From Huintestinicola sp050874005 (GTDB lineage: Bacteria > Bacillota > Clostridia > Oscillospirales > Ruminococcaceae): 19,073 nucleotides of DNA. Positions 15,277 to 19,073 of this stretch are shown here, one piece after another (within the stretch, counting starts at the first letter, position 1; each line of letters opens with the position of its first letter). The position numbers and the translations under genes are program-made. The stretch lies in the NCBI RefSeq assembly GCF_050874005.1, contig NZ_JBNMJV010000042.1, forward strand, positions 1 to 19,073, given 5' to 3'. The notes under the pieces are model-generated. The model made no database searches. It saw only the letters and a program-made list of their open reading frames with translations, and had not been told where the DNA came from.

Positions 15277-16464
15277 TTATCCTTTCATAAATTCTCTGAC
15301 GTGCCTGCCTGTGTACTGAACCGCTATGCGGCTCTCGGGGTCATTGTCAAAAAGGTACAATGTGATGAGGAAAAGCCACTCAAGGGGCTTCATTGCGATG
15401 TATACAAGGTCGGCACGAAGCTTTGTGGTGATGTGTTTTGATATGGGATAGCCGTATTTGTCGTAAACGTGCCGCACCCATTTGTGAAAACGGGGGGCTT
15501 TGTCCTCGATAAGCTGCTCAAATGCATTTGCCACGCAGAGCTGGCGGTTAACACCGATTTTTACTCCGTGACGAATTCCCAGACGGGTGGGCTTTACCAC
15601 TTTTTCGTGACCGTTTACCGCTACGGTGCAGAGGTAGTGTCCCTCATACTCGATCGGGGGCGGCGATATCATTGTTGAATATGCCCAGTCGGAGGTCTCG
15701 GTAAAGGCTTTGATAATGCCAAAAGGTCCCTGTCCGAAAAGTATGCAGAGGATAATAAGCAGTCCCGTTATGGGTATTATGCCAAGCAGGGGGAACCATA
15801 TCCAGCCTGCGGATTTTTCCAGAATTTTCCTAAGATGTCTGTCAAGGGTATTTTTCGGCTCGATGTCATTTTCACGGAAATGGGCGGTGTAGAGAAGTAT
15901 TGTTTCCCTTATGACACGTGCGGATATGATGATGTAGTTTACGCTGAACAAGATCAGATAGGGTATTGCAAGAAAACATACATCGTCAGAATTCAGCAGA
16001 TTTACCGAAAGCTGTGATACATAGAACAGGCTGAGAATTATCCCGCCGTAAACGCCGCTTACGCATAATACGGCGGCGAGGGGCGGCAGGATCTTTCTGC
16101 GGCTCAAAATAACAAGGCATACCGCCGCCGCAAGGGCAAACAGGAACAGGGACAGGGCATAATCGGAGGAAAATGGCTCGTGGAGACTTGTGAGTTCACT
16201 TGGCTCATTTATCACCACAGGTTCGTCCCACTTGTAGCTGCTTATTAAAGCGATATCAAATGCGCTGAGCAGGATACCCGTCACCATTGTGATGACGGTA
16301 CACCTCTGCTTTTTATTTTGGGGAACATCTTTCTTTACGAGATGAATGATGTTTTTCACCGTTAATATTATCGGGAAAATGAAGCAGATAAACATCGCCG
16401 CAAAAAAGATCATCATCGTAAGCACGTGTGCTGCCATTTCAAGCAAAGTGTCAAAAAATTCCAC
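15277..16464 (-). CDS. Multi-pass membrane protein, DUF6688-like
   Basis: A 395-residue integral membrane protein with about six hydrophobic segments (roughly 13-35, 55-75, 102-120, 125-150, 160-181, 221-244) and a conserved C-terminal region. The latter contains YEGHYLCTVAVNGHEKVV (about 273-290), RLGIRHGVKIGVNRQLCVANAFEQLI (about 294-319) and DKYGYPISKHI (about 335-345), which I recognise as DUF6688-like; the function of that family is unknown to me. A weakly hydrophobic stretch at 352-372 could re-enter the membrane. The GTG start at 16464 has a full AGGAGG 8 nt upstream. First gene of the minus-strand operon, 4 nt before pepV; a peptide-related transport or maintenance role is only suggested by that coupling. 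Confidence 0.85.
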   Translation of the reverse strand: MEFFDTLLEMAAHVLTMMIFFAAMFICFIFPIILTVKNIIHLVKKDVPQNKKQRCTVITMVTGILLSAFDIALISSYKWDEPVVINEPSELTSLHEPFSSDYALSLFLFALAAAVCLVILSRRKILPPLAAVLCVSGVYGGIILSLFYVSQLSVNLLNSDDVCFLAIPYLILFSVNYIIISARVIRETILLYTAHFRENDIEPKNTLDRHLRKILEKSAGWIWFPLLGIIPITGLLIILCILFGQGPFGIIKAFTETSDWAYSTMISPPPIEYEGHYLCTVAVNGHEKVVKPTRLGIRHGVKIGVNRQLCVANAFEQLIEDKAPRFHKWVRHVYDKYGYPISKHITTKLRADLVYIAMKPLEWLFLITLYLFDNDPESRIAVQYTGRHVREFMKG

Positions 16465-16486
16465 AGGTCATTCCTCCTTTTTCTCT

Positions 16487-16515
16487 ATAATATCATACCC
16501 ATTATCAAATGTCAA
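16487..16515 (-). promoter_or_regulatory. Sigma-A promoter of the DUF6688-pepV operon
   Basis: Minus-strand perfect TTGACA (16515-16510), 17-bp spacer, TATTAT (16492-16487) with extended TG. Transcription would begin near 16480, leaving a very short leader carrying AGGAGG. Confidence 0.88.
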
Positions 16516-16565
16516 GAGATTTTTATTGAATTTCGATATAATATTATTGAGATAAGGAAACGGCT

Positions 16566-18257
16566 TTATTTTATGGGATTATTGTCGAGCCAGTTCTGAG
16601 CCGCTTCGGCTACGGTTTTAAGCGCCTTGTCTCCGAATGGCGTGTCAAGTCCTGCGGCGGCAACAAGTCCGTCAAAGGTCTCTTCTCCGCCGAGGCTGAC
16701 AAGCTTCATATAACGCTCAAAGGCTTCCTTTCTGTCTCGCTGCATTACTGCCCAGAACTGGAGGGCAACGGTCTGGGCAAGGCAGTAATCAATGTAATAG
16801 AAGGGGCGTTCATAAATGTGAGTCTGTCTCTGCCACGCTCTGCCCTCGCCGTAGAAGGGGCTGCCGTCTAAGTCTATCCAGGGCATATAGATCGCTGTCA
16901 GCTTTTTCCACTCTCCAATGCGCTCCTCGGGAGTCATTTTCGGATTTTCGTAGACGATGTGCTGGAAATGGTCCACCATTGTGCCGTAGGGAATGAATTT
17001 TATGGCGTCCTCAAGGTGCTTGCGGCAGAATTTCTGCGCACCCTCACCGAAAAAGTCCTCGGCGCTTGCCCATCCGAAAAATTCCATTGTCATTGAATGT
17101 ATCTCGCAGCTTTCGAGAGTGGGGAGCTGATTGTCGGTGGGGCGTTTATGGCGGTTAACATATGCGGCAAAGGCGTGGCCTGCTTCGTGGGTTATGACCT
17201 CCACATCTCCCTGGGTGCCGTTGAAGTTTGCAAAGATAAAGGGTGACTCGAAATCGGTAAGCTCGGTGCAGTAGCCTCCTGCTGCCTTGCCCTTGCGGCT
17301 GAGGACGTCCATAAGCTCGTTATCCATCATAAAGTCGAAAAACTCGGCGGTGAGGGGGGAGAGGTTATGGTAAAAGCGTCTGCCCGCTTCCAGGATATCC
17401 TGGGGAGTGCCTTTGGGAACGGCGTTGCCGTCACGGTAGGCAACGGGGGTGTCGGCGTATTTAAGGGGATATTTTACACCAAGGCGCTCTGCCTGCTCTC
17501 TGTAGAGCCTGTCGGCGGCGGGGACCATATATTTGACAACTGCTTCTCTGAATTTGGACACGTCCTCGGCGGTATAGCTGTTGCGGCACATATTGAGATA
17601 TCCGAGAGGGACGTAATTTTCAAAGCCCATTTTTACGGCTTCGGCATTTCGCACACGTACAAGGTCGTCGTATATGCGGTCAAGCTCCGATTCGTGCTCC
17701 TTGTAGAAGCCGCTTTCGGCTGCCCAGGCTTTATGGCGGATATCGTCGTCGGGAGACTGCTTATAGGGGGTGAGCTGGGAGAGGGTCAGCTTTTTACCGT
17801 CAAAATCTATCTGAGCGGAAGCTATGAGCTTTTCGTACTCGGTGGTAAGCTTATTGTCCTCCTGCATTTCGGGGATTATTTCGGGGGAGAAGCTTTTAAG
17901 GAATATGTCGGTATTTATAAACATCACTCTGCCGAACTTTTTCTCAAGCTCTGGGCGGAATTTACTTTCGGCAAGTGCTTTTGCTACGGACTGACCGTAC
18001 TCGGTGAAGGTGGGGTTTGAATTGTCGAAAAACTCGTTTTCGTCGCTGTAGAATTTGTCCTCGGTGTTGATGGTGTGGCGGATATAGCAGAGGCTGTACA
18101 TTGTATTATAGCTGCCGCCTGTTTTATCCCACGCAAGGTAGGCTTCGGCTGCTTCTTCGGCTGAAGCTGCATTTGCAATGCCTGCTGCGGCTTTTTCGGC
18201 GGCGGCTTTCAGCTCGTTCATATCGGGTCGGGTGTAGTTCATTTCGGAAAATTTCAT
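16566..18257 (-). CDS. M3 family oligoendopeptidase (PepF-like)
   Basis: Cytoplasmic zinc metallopeptidase that cuts medium-length peptides. The 563-residue product has the M3 zinc motif HEAGH (H357, E358, H361) within EVITHEAGHAFAAY, and the third ligand E385 in SCEIHSMTMEFF. The C-terminal motif GRAWQRQTHIYERPFYYIDYCLAQ (about 472-495) supplies the conserved His/Tyr of the substrate-binding site. The N-terminal half (about 1-200) is the helical lid of oligoendopeptidases. The length is close to PepF (about 600) and no signal peptide is present. ATG at 18257 with AAGGAG 9 nt upstream and its own promoter. No clear terminator is seen downstream, so some read-through into the DUF6688-pepV operon is possible. 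Together with the PepV-type dipeptidase it suggests local grouping of peptide-degrading functions. Confidence 0.95.
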   Translation of the reverse strand: MKFSEMNYTRPDMNELKAAAEKAAAGIANAASAEEAAEAYLAWDKTGGSYNTMYSLCYIRHTINTEDKFYSDENEFFDNSNPTFTEYGQSVAKALAESKFRPELEKKFGRVMFINTDIFLKSFSPEIIPEMQEDNKLTTEYEKLIASAQIDFDGKKLTLSQLTPYKQSPDDDIRHKAWAAESGFYKEHESELDRIYDDLVRVRNAEAVKMGFENYVPLGYLNMCRNSYTAEDVSKFREAVVKYMVPAADRLYREQAERLGVKYPLKYADTPVAYRDGNAVPKGTPQDILEAGRRFYHNLSPLTAEFFDFMMDNELMDVLSRKGKAAGGYCTELTDFESPFIFANFNGTQGDVEVITHEAGHAFAAYVNRHKRPTDNQLPTLESCEIHSMTMEFFGWASAEDFFGEGAQKFCRKHLEDAIKFIPYGTMVDHFQHIVYENPKMTPEERIGEWKKLTAIYMPWIDLDGSPFYGEGRAWQRQTHIYERPFYYIDYCLAQTVALQFWAVMQRDRKEAFERYMKLVSLGGEETFDGLVAAAGLDTPFGDKALKTVAEAAQNWLDNNPIK

Positions 18258-18303
18258 AGTCGCTTGCTCCTTTTCCTGCTGATTTTTGTTTCATATATTA
18301 TAT

Positions 18304-18332
18304 ATTTTACCTCTATTCGGAGAATTAGTCAA
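18304..18332 (-). promoter_or_regulatory. Promoter for the M3 peptidase gene
   Basis: Minus-strand TTGACT (18332-18327), 17-bp spacer, TAAAAT (18309-18304). A second -10-like TATAAT starts 6 bp further on, the same double arrangement as at 5048-5076. Confidence 0.72.
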
Positions 18333-18399
18333 TAGTTATTATTTTGCGCAAAATAAAACTTATGTTTTTATGAGATGAAACAAATTTTCTGAATAGCAC

Positions 18400-18428
18400 T
18401 TGACATTTAGGAATGCTTGTGCTATAAT
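18400..18428 (+). promoter_or_regulatory. Perfect-consensus sigma-A promoter facing a gene-poor region
   Basis: TTGACA (18400-18405), 17-bp spacer and TATAAT (18423-18428), with a TG extended -10. This is the best promoter in the window. The predicted start is near 18435. No convincing protein gene follows for about 600 bp; instead, highly structured sequence does. Confidence 0.9.
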
Positions 18429-18434
18429 TGATTT

Positions 18435-18946
18435 TGGGAGTGGGAGGGAAATAGTAGGAAAATCGTAATATATCGAGCTGTTTATTTTGTAATGATTCCT
18501 GCGGAATAGGACTTATGATAAAATCAGTTAAATTGTGGGGGATACAAAGGGACAACCTAAGGGGAGGGGGAAAAAGAAAACCCAACAAAAATGCGGACTT
18601 CCCCCCTCCCCTTTAGGTTTTCCCTCAGAAACCTTTGGTTTCACACTCCCTTTCCCTTACCTCTCCCCCTTTCCGCATTTTTACAGTTGTGCTTTGATTT
18701 CTCCGTCAAAGTTCTTTGTTTGGTTTTGTTCGGGTCTTTTCACCTCGTCATTGCTTTTTTGCGGTTCCCCATTTTATGTTATGGAGCATATGTCCATTCA
18801 GTTTAGACTTGTGGTGTGGATTTGTTCTTTTGAACGCCTCAAATCCGTAGACCTAAACTGCATAGGCATATGCCCCACACCGATATACTGGAAATTATAG
18901 AGAAGAGGTGTCGTGGTAAAAAAGTTTGAACAAAACCTGATTCCGC
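18435..18946 (+). ncRNA. Candidate large structured non-coding RNA, class unknown
   Basis: The stretch after the perfect promoter contains many mutually compatible complementary segments. They are: GCGGAAT 18501-18507 with ATTCCGC 18940-18946 (possible closing helix); AACCTAAGGGGAGGGGG 18554-18570 with 18602-18619 (one bulged T); AAAAATGCGGA 18587-18597 with TCCGCATTTTT 18672-18682, crossing the previous stem as a pseudoknot; GAAACC/GGTTTC 18628-18633 / 18637-18642; CTTTGA/TCAAAG 18692-18697 / 18706-18711; GGTTTTGTTC 18722-18731 with GAACAAAACC 18928-18937; and, inside that, a long nested hairpin (18786-18873). No T-run terminator was seen, so the 3' end is a guess from the outermost pairing. 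It could be an autonomous RNA, a long regulatory leader, or a mobile-element RNA. I do not recognise a known class such as RNase P RNA, tmRNA or group I/II intron cores. Confidence 0.5.
18783..18881 (+). repeat. Nested long hairpin with an alternative pseudoknot pairing
   Basis: GCATATG (18786-18792) pairs with CATATGC (18867-18873); CAGTTTAG (18799-18806) with CTAAACTG (18853-18860); GGATTT (18818-18823) with AAATCC (18841-18846); and GTTC/GAAC close a TTTT loop (18824-18835). The unpaired strand between the second and third stems holds GGTGTGG (18813-18819), which is perfectly complementary to CCACACC (18875-18881) just outside the hairpin, allowing a pseudoknot or a switch. Confidence 0.7.
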
Positions 18947-19029
18947 AAAACTCAAAACGCTGCCGAAAGTCTTAAGAAGGTCTGAATCCAAGCATTGCAT
19001 CTTCCAAGAGCAAGACGGAGCTTACGAGC

Positions 19030-19073
19030 GTGAACAGTGAGATGACCGGCAATGAGAATCAAGTTATCAATTA
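19030..19073 (+). CDS. Possible start of an unidentified gene, cut by the window edge
   Basis: A frame opening at GTG 19030 (or ATG 19042) runs to the end of the window without a stop and reads MNSEMTGNENQVIN. GGAG at 19017-19020 sits 9 nt before the GTG, which favours that start. Only 14 codons are visible, so neither the reality of the gene nor its family can be judged. If real, it is the first gene downstream of the perfect promoter at 18400-18428 and of the structured RNA, with a leader of about 595 nt. Confidence 0.3.
   Translation, partial: MNSEMTGNENQVIN

Noticed and set aside
17367..18020. A 217-codon plus-strand open frame inside the M3 peptidase gene
   Set aside because: Antisense shadow of a gene with an intact HEAGH zinc motif; no ribosome binding site or family resemblance.
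18535..18900. A 121-codon plus-strand open frame in the right-end region
   Set aside because: Low-complexity start (Gly/Lys), then Phe/Pro/Ser-rich sequence without domain pattern. It starts at GTG without a ribosome binding site and coincides with the complementary segments of the putative RNA.
18913..18975. A 20-codon frame MVKKFEQNLIPQNSKRCRKS starting at GTG with AGAGG upstream
   Set aside because: Very short, and it overlaps the 3' strands of two predicted RNA helices. It could be a leader peptide, but nothing beyond the weak ribosome binding site supports it.
18900..19073. Start of a group II intron or an IS end
   Set aside because: I looked for the GTGCG-type 5' motif, domain V and clear terminal inverted repeats and found none convincing within the window.

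Overview
The window looks like a chromosomal segment from a fibre-degrading gut or rumen member of the Oscillospiraceae, most likely a Ruminococcus-type organism. The signs are the SRP RNA / dnaX / ebfC / recR housekeeping block, strong AGGAGG ribosome binding sites with occasional GTG and TTG starts, consensus sigma-A promoters in AT-rich gaps, a lipoprotein GH5 glycanase, a Thr-rich PASTA protein with an N-terminal zinc ribbon, and a DUF6688-like membrane protein. The genus is inferred from gene content and style, not from a search.

Layout. (1) 11-3841, plus strand: the small SRP RNA, a two-TM TPR protein, dnaX, ebfC and recR, a conserved DNA replication/repair cluster with a terminator hairpin between ebfC and recR. 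(2) 3902-4170: a promoter, two tandem tRNA-Gln genes (anticodons TTG and CTG) and a terminator. (3) 4201-7461, minus strand: a secreted, C-terminally membrane-anchored beta-rich protein, and a divergent EF-G paralogue whose transcript appears to end in an unusually long nested hairpin plus U-tract. (4) 7586-9548, plus: a GH5 lipoprotein with its own promoter and terminator. (5) 9549-9841: a non-coding gap with small hairpins that resemble remnants of dispersed repeats. (6) 9842-11990, plus: a single-gene transcription unit for a zinc-ribbon / pseudokinase / TM / double-PASTA protein lacking the three main catalytic kinase residues. (7) 11992-16515, minus: DUF6688-like membrane protein, PepV-type M20 dipeptidase, a small unknown protein and an alpha-solenoid protein; the first two are coupled (4 nt apart), the last two overlap, and a folded palindromic element lies between the pairs. 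(8) 16566-18332, minus: an M3 oligoendopeptidase with its own promoter.

The most unusual part is the right end (about 18400-18950). A sigma-A promoter with perfect -35, 17-bp spacing and perfect -10 points into about 600 bp with no convincing gene. That stretch holds interlocking complementary segments: a 16-bp stem crossing an 11-bp stem in a pseudoknot arrangement, a 10-bp long-range pairing enclosing a nested hairpin, and a second possible pseudoknot. I read it as a candidate large structured non-coding RNA of unknown class. A short open frame with a ribosome binding site begins at the extreme right edge and may be the gene it leads to. All helices were found by eye; no folding energy or homology search was run.
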